From NCBI GenBank assembly GCA_900556525.1, contig USOZ01000152.1:1-5007 (forward strand): a stretch of DNA of 5,007 nt, written 5' to 3'. The DNA is from an uncultured Oscillospiraceae bacterium (GTDB lineage Bacteria; Bacillota; Clostridia; Oscillospirales; Ruminococcaceae). The translations under genes and the position numbers were made by a program. The notes under the pieces were generated by a model. That model ran no database searches and was not told the DNA's origin. It saw only the letters and a list, made by a program, of their open reading frames with translations. Below, one piece after another: positions 1-5,007 of this stretch (its first letter is position 1; every line of letters starts with the position of its first letter).

Positions 1-133
1 AATAATACCGGCTGCACGATTCAGAATTGCTATAACACTGGCGCGGTCAAAGGAGAACGCTTTGTCGGCGACGTGTGCGGATATAATAATACTGGCTGCA
101 CGATTTAGAATTGCTATAACACCGGCGCGGTCA
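1..133 (+). repeat. Tandem GLUG-coding repeat, 84-bp period
   Basis: Positions 1-49 and 85-133 match with three differences, at 9, 22 and 39 of the unit, all C/T transitions. The offset of 84 bp is 28 codons, so the frame is kept. Both copies encode N-N-T-G-C-T-I-x-N-C-Y-N-T-G-A-V. One of the three differences changes CAG (22-24) to the TAG stop at 106-108. Confidence 0.9.
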
Positions 134-201
134 GCGGAAACAGCGAGACAAGTTCCGCTATCGGCGGCGTGTGAGGATCTAATAATGAAGTAACTATCAC
201 C

Positions 202-284
202 AACTGCTATTACAACACGGATATCTGCACGGTCGGAGGAATAAATGGCAGAGATGTTGCTGGCTCTGCAACGGGACTTACCAC
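202..284 (+). repeat. 83-bp direct repeat, copy 1 (end of first GLUG block)
   Basis: This matches 919-1001 with four mismatches. The offset is 717 bp, exactly 239 codons, so both copies are read in the same frame. The encoded segment is N-C-Y-Y-N-T-D-x-C-T-V-G-G-I-N-G followed by D-V-A-G-S-A-T-G-L-T-T, which closes a GLUG block. Confidence 0.9.
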
Positions 285-918
285 CGAGCAGCTTTGCAGC
301 GGCACGCTTGAAAACCTTGTTGGCTTTGTCGAGGGCGTTTGGAAACCTGGCGAATCCTCCGATGTAAAGACCACGGTGGAAGGCAGCAGGTTCGGCATTA
401 AAACTTATACTTATCCGAGCCTTAATGGCGTAGGTTCACCTGTGACGGTAGATGTCGCAGTCTACAATTTCGGCACAAGCGATTTTCCCAGCTGGCAGCT
501 CTTCACCGAAATCACCACAAAGGACGAGTTCAAGGCTATCGGCGAGGACGAAACAAGTTGGAACAAAAACTATGTTCTCGGTGCGGATATCGACCTCGGC
601 GGCGAGGAGATAACTCCTATCGGCGACTGCAACAATCCTTTCACAGGCAAATTCAGCGGCGACGGGCATACCGTGTCGAACTTCAAAATAAATAAGCCGG
701 ATGATTATTGCATAGACATAGGTCTGTTTGGATATAACAACGGAACAATAATGAATCTCGGCGTTGAAAAGGCTGAGATAACCGGATACGATTATGTCGG
801 CGGCGTGTGCGGATATAGTTATGGCGGCACTATTACAAGCAGCTATAATATAGGAAACGTCAGCGGCACAGATATTGTCGGCGGCGTGTGCGGATATAAC
901 GTCGACGGAACTTTCACA

Positions 919-1001
919 AATTGCTATTACAACACGGATTTCTGCACGGTCGGCGGAATAAATGGCAGCGATGTTGCTGGCTCTGCAACGGGACTTACCA
1001 C
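919..1001 (+). repeat. 83-bp direct repeat, copy 2 (end of second GLUG block)
   Basis: This is the partner of 202-284. Near-identity of these segments, while the sequence between them differs, indicates duplication of a whole GLUG block or gene conversion between blocks. Confidence 0.9.
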
Positions 1002-2347
1002 ATTACAGATGACTGACGGCAATGCTCTTGAAACAATGAAATTTGATTCGGAATGGAGCAAAAAGGCTAACGACAAGGACGGCATTGCATATTACCCCTC
1101 GCTCAAGGAAAGCGGCTATCAGCCGTCCGTTGAGTTCACCAAAAAGCTTGAGCTTGAACCGGTCGGCGATAAAACGCCTGTTTACAGCGATAAAATCGAG
1201 TTCAGAACCAAGGCTCTGATTACTTTCATAAACGCCTTTGGCGGCGAGGATATTACTGTCGAGGATACTGCGGGCGGCTTTGTGGTAAATCTGAACGGAA
1301 AATCTTATTCCGTCACCGACAATAAGTTTGAATATACGGCGAATACTGTGGGTAAGGTAACATTCACGCTTGTTTATAAAGATGGCAGCTCTGATTATTT
1401 CCCAAAAGAATACTCTGAAGATGTTGTTGTAACCATTGAAAAGAGAAATTCAACTCCTGTCGGACCTGTTGGCCCCGTTGGTCCGAATATTCCTACAATT
1501 CCCACTACTCCCGCAAACTCAACTGATCAGCAGAGACCCACCTATGAACCTAAGATCAAGGGTGAAAATGACAAGAGTGGCTGGAATGCAATAGCTCAGG
1601 AAGTAAAGGCTGCTGATGACGGCGATATAATTACAGTAGACATGAACGGCACGACCGAGCTGCCGAAAAAAATCCTTGAAACAATAAAGGGCAAGGACGT
1701 CGATATTGTGCTTGATATGGGAAATGGCTTTACGTGGACGATAAACGGAAATGACGTAAAGAAAACCCAAAGCGTAGATATGAGTGTAAGCAAGGGTGCG
1801 AAAATTCCTGTTAGGGTATTAAACAAGGTGACGGGCGAAAATTCGTACATCGCGATTTCTCTTAAGCATAACGGAAGCTTTGGTTTTAAGGCAGTTCTGA
1901 CAGTTGAATTGTCAAAGAAAAATAAAGGATTATACGCTAACCTTTATTATTACAATTCCAAGACTAAAAAGACAGAGTTTATCAGCTCCGATAAGATCGG
2001 CAGCGACGGAAAAGCTGACCTCGGCTTTACTCACGCCTCCGATTATGTGATCGTGCTCGACAAGGCAAATCACGGTAAGCCCATAGTGACGGCAACCACA
2101 ACGAAGAACAGCATAAAGCTCAAATGGAACGCTGTTTCGGGCGCGACGAAGTACAGAGTTTATAAAATCGTAAACGGTAAAGCAAGGCTTGTTATTGAAA
2201 CCACAAAACATGGCTTAAATATCAATAAGGCTAAGTCAGATACCGAGTATCAGTACATTGTTCGTGCGTATGTTGACGGCAGTTGGACGTCAATGAAGAA
2301 ATCTGACATTGTTACTGTAAAGACAAAGCAATAAGGCATTAAAACGC

Positions 2348-2383
2348 AACAGGCGCACAGATAAGCTGTGCGCCTGTTTGTTT
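2348..2383 (+). terminator. Rho-independent terminator after the surface-protein gene
   Basis: A perfect 13-bp stem (2348-2360 with 2366-2378) rich in GC, with loop ATAAG, is followed by TTTGTTTG. It starts 13 bases after the TAA of the surface-protein frame, the expected place for its terminator. Confidence 0.9.
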
Positions 2384-2416
2384 GTGAACTTGTAATGCTA
2401 ATTCCTAATCAATATT

Positions 2417-2450
2417 AAAAAGGCAGGGAAAATCTCCCTGTCTTTTTATT
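2417..2450. terminator. Second hairpin terminator, possibly bidirectional
   Basis: AAAAAGGCAGGGA (2417-2429) pairs with TCCCTGTCTTTTT (2435-2447) with one G-U pair and a 5-base loop. The T-run on the right and the A-run on the left allow termination in both directions. It sits about 35 bases after the first terminator and 33 bases before the toxin-like gene, insulating that gene from upstream transcription. Confidence 0.75.
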
Positions 2451-2482
2451 ATTTACAACCGCATTTTATATATTCTACCGTC

Positions 2483-2932
2483 ATGGGTTACGGCAGGAGC
2501 GAGGCGGGAAAGGTGACTGCAGCGTACAACAGGGTGCTGAAGCAGGAGCAGGAAAAGTTGAACAAAATGGTTGACATTTCGGGCGGAAGTGGTATAATAA
2601 ATGAAAAGATAGGCAACGGGGATATTACGCTAACCTTAAATCCCGAAAAGCAAGCACCCCATATGCAAGATACACGCGGAGATGGAAAGAGTTATTTTAC
2701 CATTAATTTCGATGAATTGCAGGAAATTATAAATGAAAAGCACGGAACAGGTGAAATCACAATTTATAAGAATGGACAGATAAAAGAAGTAATAGATGCA
2801 GGAAAAATTATAGGTTTTGATCTTTCTTCCATATCTGGAGAAGTTCCAACAGATAAAATAAAAATCCACTATTCAAAGAAAAGAACTCATGCCGTTCCCA
2901 CCTTAAAGGAGATTGACCATGAAAAAACTTGA
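2483..2932 (+). CDS. Orphan polymorphic toxin type 50 (Ntox50)-like domain protein, probable C-terminal relic of a phage minor-head/toxin protein
   Basis: The product has 149 residues. About residues 53-140 resemble the type-50 toxin domain that ends many phage minor-head (MuF-type) and polymorphic toxin proteins: EKQAPHM (55-61), GDGKSYF (66-72), the GTGEI segment (88-92), VIDAGKIIGFD (103-113) and the signature IHYSKKRTHAVP (128-139). Family members as I remember them end in IHYSKKGTHIVP, so R134 and A137 are variant. H60, H129, K132 and H136 are candidate active residues by inference, since toxins of this group are predicted nucleases. Residues 1-30 are charged and helix-like, as in a leftover of a larger upstream protein. 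There is no signal peptide or membrane segment. ATG 2483 has no Shine-Dalgarno site, and the frame stays open upstream to 2402 through a terminator, suggesting a 5' truncation. The gene overlaps its small downstream partner by 14 bases. It may be expressed poorly or not at all. Confidence 0.65.
   Translation: MGYGRSEAGKVTAAYNRVLKQEQEKLNKMVDISGGSGIINEKIGNGDITLTLNPEKQAPHMQDTRGDGKSYFTINFDELQEIINEKHGTGEITIYKNGQIKEVIDAGKIIGFDLSSISGEVPTDKIKIHYSKKRTHAVPTLKEIDHEKT
2571..2598 (+). promoter_or_regulatory. Consensus sigma-A promoter inside the toxin gene
   Basis: TTGACA (2571-2576) and TATAAT (2593-2598) are both perfect matches, 16 bases apart, with a TGG extension before the -10 (2590-2592). Expected start of transcription is near 2605. 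No usable toxin start lies just downstream: ATG 2601 is out of frame and stops after three codons. The first good translation start after it is ATG 2919 of the small partner gene, so the promoter most likely drives that gene. The bases also encode residues 30-39 of the toxin frame, so chance cannot be fully excluded. Confidence 0.6.
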
Positions 2933-3134
2933 AAAATACGCCTTTAAATATGTTGATGTTGTCGATATTGATGACATTGAATACAAGCATTATTATGCTG
3001 GTGTTTATACATCAGCGGCTGACAATGACGATGAAAATGAAGAAAGTTTAGACTTATTTCCAACCAAAGGGGCAAAAAAAGGAATAGGGCTTTTTGCATC
3101 GGAAATCAAGTCTATTGAGCTTGCCGCGCAATAA
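2919..3134 (+). CDS. Small acidic protein, candidate immunity protein for the type-50 toxin
   Basis: The product has 71 residues from ATG 2919, chosen because AAAGGAG (2905-2911) lies seven bases upstream; the TTG at 2913 is too close to that site. The frame overlaps the toxin end by 14 bases, so the two genes are co-transcribed and probably coupled. A basic, aromatic N-terminus (KKLEKYAFKYVDVVDIDDIEY) is followed by a very acidic middle (DNDDENEESLDLF) and a closing strand (GIGLFASEIKSIEL). This alternation resembles a small beta-barrel, but that is inference. It has no signal peptide or membrane segment, so it would act in the cytoplasm. Small acidic proteins directly after a toxin domain are usually its immunity protein, and a basic nuclease would pair well with this charge. 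I do not recognise a named family. A strong terminator follows 8 bases after the stop. Confidence 0.7.
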   Translation: MKKLEKYAFKYVDVVDIDDIEYKHYYAGVYTSAADNDDENEESLDLFPTKGAKKGIGLFASEIKSIELAAQ

Positions 3135-3142
3135 TCTCATAT

Positions 3143-3175
3143 ATAAAAACACTCCTTCGGGGGTGTTTTTATTTT
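3143..3175 (+). terminator. UUCG-capped rho-independent terminator closing the toxin/partner cassette
   Basis: The stem 3143-3155 pairs with 3160-3172 (one G-U pair) around the stable tetraloop TTCG (3156-3159), with a T-run inside and after the right arm. The left arm carries an A-run, so the hairpin could also work on the opposite strand. Confidence 0.9.
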
Positions 3176-3204
3176 ATATCATTTTTTAACAGGAGGAAAA
3201 AGAA

Positions 3205-3489
3205 ATGAAACTTTTTATCTCACAGCCCATGAGGGGCAGAACGGACGCGGAAATTCTTGCGGAAAGAAACGCTGCCATTGAAGCGGCAAAGAAGAAACTC
3301 GGAGACGACATTGAACCTATCGACTCATTTTTCGGGACAGCGCCGTCTGAAAAGAAACCGCTCTGGTTTCTCGCGAAGTCGATCGAGCTGCTTGCCGAAG
3401 CGGACGTGGTATATTTCTGCAGCGGCTGGGAAAGCGCTCGCGGCTGCAGGAACGCCTGTTTGCGGATCTGTAAATGCAACTACGGTTGA
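3205..3489 (+). CDS. DUF4406 / nucleoside 2-deoxyribosyltransferase-like protein with atypical C-terminus
   Basis: The product has 94 residues from ATG 3205, preceded by the strong Shine-Dalgarno AGGAGG (3191-3196) eight bases upstream. It starts with KLFISQPMRGRTDAEILAER, the classic opening of DUF4406 proteins, which are common in Clostridia phages and prophages and share the nucleoside 2-deoxyribosyltransferase fold. The core IEPIDSFF, PLWFLAKSIELLAEADVVYF and GW-x3-ARGCR (residues 74-82) are also typical. Family members usually continue GCR-x-E-H and end in an A-x-x-Y-G segment; here the tail is NACLRICKCNYG, which lacks the E-H pair. That suggests small indels near 3451-3480 and possibly a damaged product. 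The gene begins only 30 bases after a terminator and shows no clear promoter of its own. Its substrate is unknown; the fold suggests a nucleotide or nucleoside ligand. Confidence 0.8.
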   Translation: MKLFISQPMRGRTDAEILAERNAAIEAAKKKLGDDIEPIDSFFGTAPSEKKPLWFLAKSIELLAEADVVYFCSGWESARGCRNACLRICKCNYG

Positions 3490-3514
3490 TTTTAACGTAT
3501 ACATATGATATAAT
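3486..3514 (+). promoter_or_regulatory. Extended -10 promoter for the cysteine-peptidase-like gene
   Basis: TTGATT (3486-3491), a 17-base spacer and TATAAT (3509-3514), with TGA immediately before the -10 (3506-3508), form a good extended -10 promoter. It overlaps the stop of the DUF4406 gene and would give a leader of about 60 bases before ATG 3582. Confidence 0.6.
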
Positions 3515-3533
3515 AAATGCCAAGTTGATATGT

Positions 3534-3563
3534 GCGGCAGGGAAGAGCGCCGCTTGATTTTTT
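3534..3563 (+). other. Leader hairpin before the cysteine-peptidase-like gene, possible weak attenuator
   Basis: GCGGC (3534-3538) pairs with GCCGC (3549-3553) around a purine-rich loop, and six T follow at 3558-3563. The stem is only five base pairs and the T-run is offset by four bases, so termination would be weak. It lies in the leader between the promoter and ATG 3582. Confidence 0.3.
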
Positions 3564-3581
3564 GAAATATTAAGGTGAATT

Positions 3582-3944
3582 ATGAACATAAACTATATCC
3601 ACGAGCCGACCGATTTACAATGCGGTCAAGCCGTCCTTGCAATGCTGCTCGGAACGTCGGTCGAATATATATGCGAATATCTCGGAAACGAGCGCGAAAC
3701 TGATCTTAAAGAAATGAAACGAACGCTGACCGAACACGGCGTAAAATTCTCGCACGAACGAAAACAGGCGCAGACTGTCGCAGACCTTCCGCGCTGTGCG
3801 CTTTTGAGCCTTGAAACACCGCGCTGCTGGCACTGGTCGCTTTATGCGGACGGAATTTTCTATGACCCCGAACACGGCGTCCTAACCGATTTCCCTCAGT
3901 CGGAACGGAAATTTTACTGGGAGATTTTTGGGGAGGCAAAATGA
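3582..3944 (+). CDS. Small C39/papain-like cysteine peptidase-like protein
   Basis: The product has 120 residues from ATG 3582, with AAGGTG (3572-3577) four bases upstream. The N-terminus HEPTDLQCGQAVLAMLLG (7-24) matches the start of small papain-like/C39-like proteins, where a Cys-Gly pair begins the core helix. C14 is the candidate nucleophile. CWHWSLYADGIFYDPEHGV (82-100) supplies the candidate His (H84) and Asp (D95) in the usual order: His in one strand, Asp in D-P after a short turn. Members I remember carry Q-P-T at the front, with Gln near the oxyanion hole; here it is E-P-T (E8), so catalysis is uncertain. It has no signal peptide or membrane segment and is short for a peptidase, so it acts in the cytoplasm if at all. 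Many relatives are phage or accessory genes of unknown substrate. The stop overlaps ATG 3941 (ATGA), showing that a second gene once followed. Confidence 0.65.
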   Translation: MNINYIHEPTDLQCGQAVLAMLLGTSVEYICEYLGNERETDLKEMKRTLTEHGVKFSHERKQAQTVADLPRCALLSLETPRCWHWSLYADGIFYDPEHGVLTDFPQSERKFYWEIFGEAK

Positions 3945-4071
3945 TTTTGTCGGTAAATGAATAGACAGAAAAAGTTTTGCGATTTATTATGCTCTTTTTT
4001 CGGAAATTGCTCAGAGCCGGGTTATTGATGTTATATTTGATACAGCATACAGCAAAGGTGTGAAGCGGTAA
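3941..4071 (+). pseudogene. Degraded remnant of a small gene after the peptidase-like gene
   Basis: ATG 3941 overlaps the previous stop (ATGA) and has GGGAGG (3931-3936) four bases upstream, a proper coupled start. It reads MILSVNE and then TAG 3962-3964. Skipping the stop gives TEKVLRFI to about 3988. A shift into the frame of 3988 then gives YALFSEIAQSRVIDVIFDTA and on to TAA 4069-4071. The frame with TAA 4071 is open back to 3961. The residues look protein-like (regular amphipathic pattern) but I recognise no family. One stop plus one frame change suggests a decayed gene of about 43 codons, or the 5' relic of a longer one. Confidence 0.4.
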
Positions 4072-4111
4072 TCTAATATATAAATATCTGTAGGCTGCAG
4101 AATTTGATATC

Positions 4112-4140
4112 TTGCAATTTTTGTATTTGAGTGTTATACT
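4112..4140 (+). promoter_or_regulatory. Promoter of the sigma factor operon
   Basis: TTGCAA (4112-4117), a 17-base spacer and TATACT (4135-4140), with TGT before the -10 (4132-4134), make a plausible extended -10 promoter. It gives a start near 4147 and a leader of about 28 bases before ATG 4175. It resembles a housekeeping promoter, not an ECF-type one. Confidence 0.6.
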
Positions 4141-4174
4141 AATAGCAAAGAAATATACGAAACGAGGAAAAGAT

Positions 4175-4729
4175 ATGATTTCTGCAACTTTGGCTATTCT
4201 TGAAACAGATGAACAACGTAATGAATTATCTGAAATATATGAAACAAACAAAAATAGATTTTACGCTATTGCTTTTGAGCATTTACATAATAAGAATGAT
4301 GCAGAAGATGCTATTCAAGAATCATTTCTTAGAATTGCAAAAAATCCTGATAAGTTTTTCATGCTTAGTAATAATCAAAGAATAAACTATATATGTGTTA
4401 TTGTAAGAAATGTTTCTGTTGATATTTTTAAGAAAAATGTAAAAAGTGAAGCCGATGAACTTTCAGAGGATTTAATGTTTAAAAATGATATTTCTCCGCT
4501 TGAAAATTCATTGTTAAATAAAATTTCACATGAAGAATTAATGGGTTTTATTAAAAATCTTCCGATTTTGCAGCGTAATGTTTTATTCTTAACTTGTTTA
4601 TCGGAGCTTTCTATAGACGAGACCGCAAAAATACTTAAAATATCAAAAGCTGCTGTGAATCAAAGACTTTATTTAGCGAGAAAATCCATAAGGGAATATA
4701 TCAAAGAAAGGAGCGAAAATAATGAATGA
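4175..4729 (+). CDS. ECF-type RNA polymerase sigma-70 family factor
   Basis: The product has 184 residues from ATG 4175, chosen because GAGG (4164-4167) is seven bases upstream and a TTG start at 4112 would sit on the promoter. Region 2 spans about residues 22-88: YETNKNRFYAIAFEHLHNKN, then DAEDAIQESFLRIAKN (42-57), the usual core-polymerase-binding and -10-recognition helices. A charged linker (89-115) follows, then region 4 at about 118-176, with LPILQRNVLFL (129-139) and the helix-turn-helix LSIDETAKILKISKAAVNQRLYLARKS in the 145-171 range. Size and two-domain layout fit an ECF sigma factor, which redirects RNA polymerase to a small regulon. The last 8 bases overlap the next gene, so the two are translationally coupled. 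Codons are strongly AT-rich, unlike the genes before 4071. No ECF-like autoregulated promoter is obvious; the visible promoter is housekeeping-like. Confidence 0.9.
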   Translation: MISATLAILETDEQRNELSEIYETNKNRFYAIAFEHLHNKNDAEDAIQESFLRIAKNPDKFFMLSNNQRINYICVIVRNVSVDIFKKNVKSEADELSEDLMFKNDISPLENSLLNKISHEELMGFIKNLPILQRNVLFLTCLSELSIDETAKILKISKAAVNQRLYLARKSIREYIKERSENNE

Positions 4730-5007
4730 AAGTGTTCTAAAATCTATTCTTGATGAAATAGCAAGCCGCGAATGGGCGGAATATGCTAATGTTGGAGAAC
4801 ACGTTTTTTCAACAGGACATAACCGTTCTATGCAACGCATTTTTAAGTTGTATTGTAAGAATACAAGAAAATTACGTTTATATACATTCCAAAAATCAAA
4901 GACTTCGACTATTTTTACAAGAAAAAAATTGTTAATAGCGATTGTCGCAGTTTTCTTAGCACTCCTCACCGGATGCGCTGTTGCATACTTTATATCAAAC
5001 GGTTTTC
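4722..5007 (+). CDS. Single-pass membrane protein coupled to the sigma factor, probable anti-sigma or sensor (3'-partial)
   Basis: ATG 4722 lies inside the last codons of the sigma gene (8-base overlap) and has AAAGGAG (4707-4713) eight bases upstream. The window holds 95 codons with no stop. Residues 1-68 are hydrophilic and basic (MNESVLKSILDEIASREWAE at the start, then a FKLYCKNTRKLR stretch around 41-52) and would be cytoplasmic. RKKLLIAIVAVFLALLTGCAVAYF (about 67-90) is a single membrane helix, with the positive side facing in. The rest, presumably extracellular, is cut off. Membrane proteins encoded directly after an ECF sigma factor normally bind and inhibit it, and Ruminococcus-type relatives I remember often carry a DUF4367 domain after the helix; neither can be confirmed here. 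The short N-terminal part has no clear zinc-binding anti-sigma motif (H-x3-C-x2-C). Confidence 0.7.
   Translation, partial: MNESVLKSILDEIASREWAEYANVGEHVFSTGHNRSMQRIFKLYCKNTRKLRLYTFQKSKTSTIFTRKKLLIAIVAVFLALLTGCAVAYFISNGF

Larger units (their letters stand above)
1..2334 (+). pseudogene. GLUG-repeat / fibronectin-III surface protein, 5'-partial, broken by two in-frame stops
   Basis: Frame 1 runs from the window edge to TAA 2332-2334 and reads as one protein, interrupted by TAG 106-108 and TGA 172-174. Modules in order: GLUG-type repeats (G-Y-N-N-x-G, N-C-Y-N-T-G, V-G-G-V-C-G-Y) to about 300; a second block at about 502-1010 that opens with the usual lead-in (YVLGADIDL, FTGKFSGDGHTVSNF) and continues with VGGVCGY repeats; an Ig-like beta segment at about 1130-1440; a Pro/Gly linker with PVGP repeats at 1453-1548; an unrecognised domain at 1560-2070; and a fibronectin-III domain at 2077-2331 (SIKLKWNAVSGATKYRVYKI). 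GLUG/FN3 proteins are usually secreted and adhesin-like. No LPXTG motif, dockerin or membrane anchor is visible at the C-terminus. The frame after the second stop could formally begin at GTG 376, but that codon has no Shine-Dalgarno site and lies inside the conserved protein. The long intact 3' frame suggests recent inactivation, or base errors at the two stops. Confidence 0.8.

Noticed and set aside
106..174. Stop-codon recoding (TAG or TGA read as amino acid)
   Set aside because: Intact genes in the same window end in TGA and TAA, two different stops interrupt this one gene, and ordinary decay explains both.
376..378. GTG start for a 652-residue surface protein
   Set aside because: There is no Shine-Dalgarno site, and homologous coding continues upstream in the same frame through the two stops, so this is an internal codon of a longer broken gene.
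1..1001. Diversity-generating retroelement variable region in the GLUG repeats
   Set aside because: Differences between repeat copies are few and are not concentrated at adenines, and no template repeat or reverse transcriptase is visible.
4088..4100. Small hairpin CTGTA/TGCAG as a terminator before the sigma operon
   Set aside because: The stem is five pairs with one G-U and a 3-base loop, and no T-run follows directly.
4112..4174. TTG start extending the sigma factor by 21 residues
   Set aside because: The TTG is part of the -35 box of the promoter and no Shine-Dalgarno site precedes it; ATG 4175 has a good one.
3706..4251. 181-codon open frame on the minus strand
   Set aside because: It lies opposite two better-supported + strand genes and a gap, has no recognisable motif or start signal, and its composition is that of an antisense shadow.
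4962..4976. Lipoprotein signal (LLTGC) in the membrane protein
   Set aside because: The Cys is at residue 85 after a long basic hydrophilic N-terminus, so this is part of an internal membrane helix and not a cleavable lipobox.
1..5007. CRISPR array, tRNA, rRNA, insertion-sequence ends
   Set aside because: No regularly spaced short repeats with unique spacers, no tRNA or rRNA core sequences and no transposase-like protein were seen. The only repeats are in-frame protein repeats.

Overview
The window looks like a piece of a Clostridia genome, most like an Oscillospiraceae/Ruminococcus-type gut or rumen bacterium. This is inferred from gene style: a secreted GLUG-repeat plus fibronectin-III surface protein, a small ECF sigma factor overlapping a single-pass membrane protein, purine-rich Shine-Dalgarno sites and TGA used as a normal stop. 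Every supported gene is on the + strand. I could not run a database search, so family names rest on motif recognition.

Layout. Positions 1-2334 hold the 3' part of a large surface-protein gene, read in frame 1. It carries GLUG-type repeats, an Ig-like segment, a Pro/Gly linker, a domain I do not recognise and a C-terminal fibronectin-III domain. Two in-frame stops (TAG 106-108, TGA 172-174) break the frame, so it is called a pseudogene. Two strong hairpin terminators follow (2348-2383, 2417-2450). Positions 2483-3134 hold a compact two-gene cassette: an orphan toxin-type-50-like domain of the kind found at the C-terminus of phage minor-head and polymorphic toxin proteins, overlapped by a small acidic protein that is the natural immunity candidate. 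A near-perfect sigma-A promoter lies inside the toxin gene. A UUCG-capped terminator (3143-3175) closes the cassette.

Positions 3205-4071 look like phage or mobile-element cargo and debris. They hold a DUF4406 (nucleoside deoxyribosyltransferase-like) gene with an atypical, possibly frameshifted C-terminus, a small C39/papain-like cysteine peptidase-like gene with its own promoter, and the degraded start of a further gene. From about 4080 the base composition becomes strongly AT-rich. A new transcription unit begins there: promoter, ECF sigma factor (4175-4729), then a translationally coupled membrane protein (4722 to the window end) that is probably its regulator or anti-sigma partner.

The parts do not form one pathway. 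The window reads as an accessory region assembled from independent modules separated by terminators: a decayed adhesin, a toxin/immunity relic, phage-type small enzymes and a signalling operon. The best candidate for something under-described is the orphan toxin plus small acidic partner with a promoter embedded in the toxin gene.
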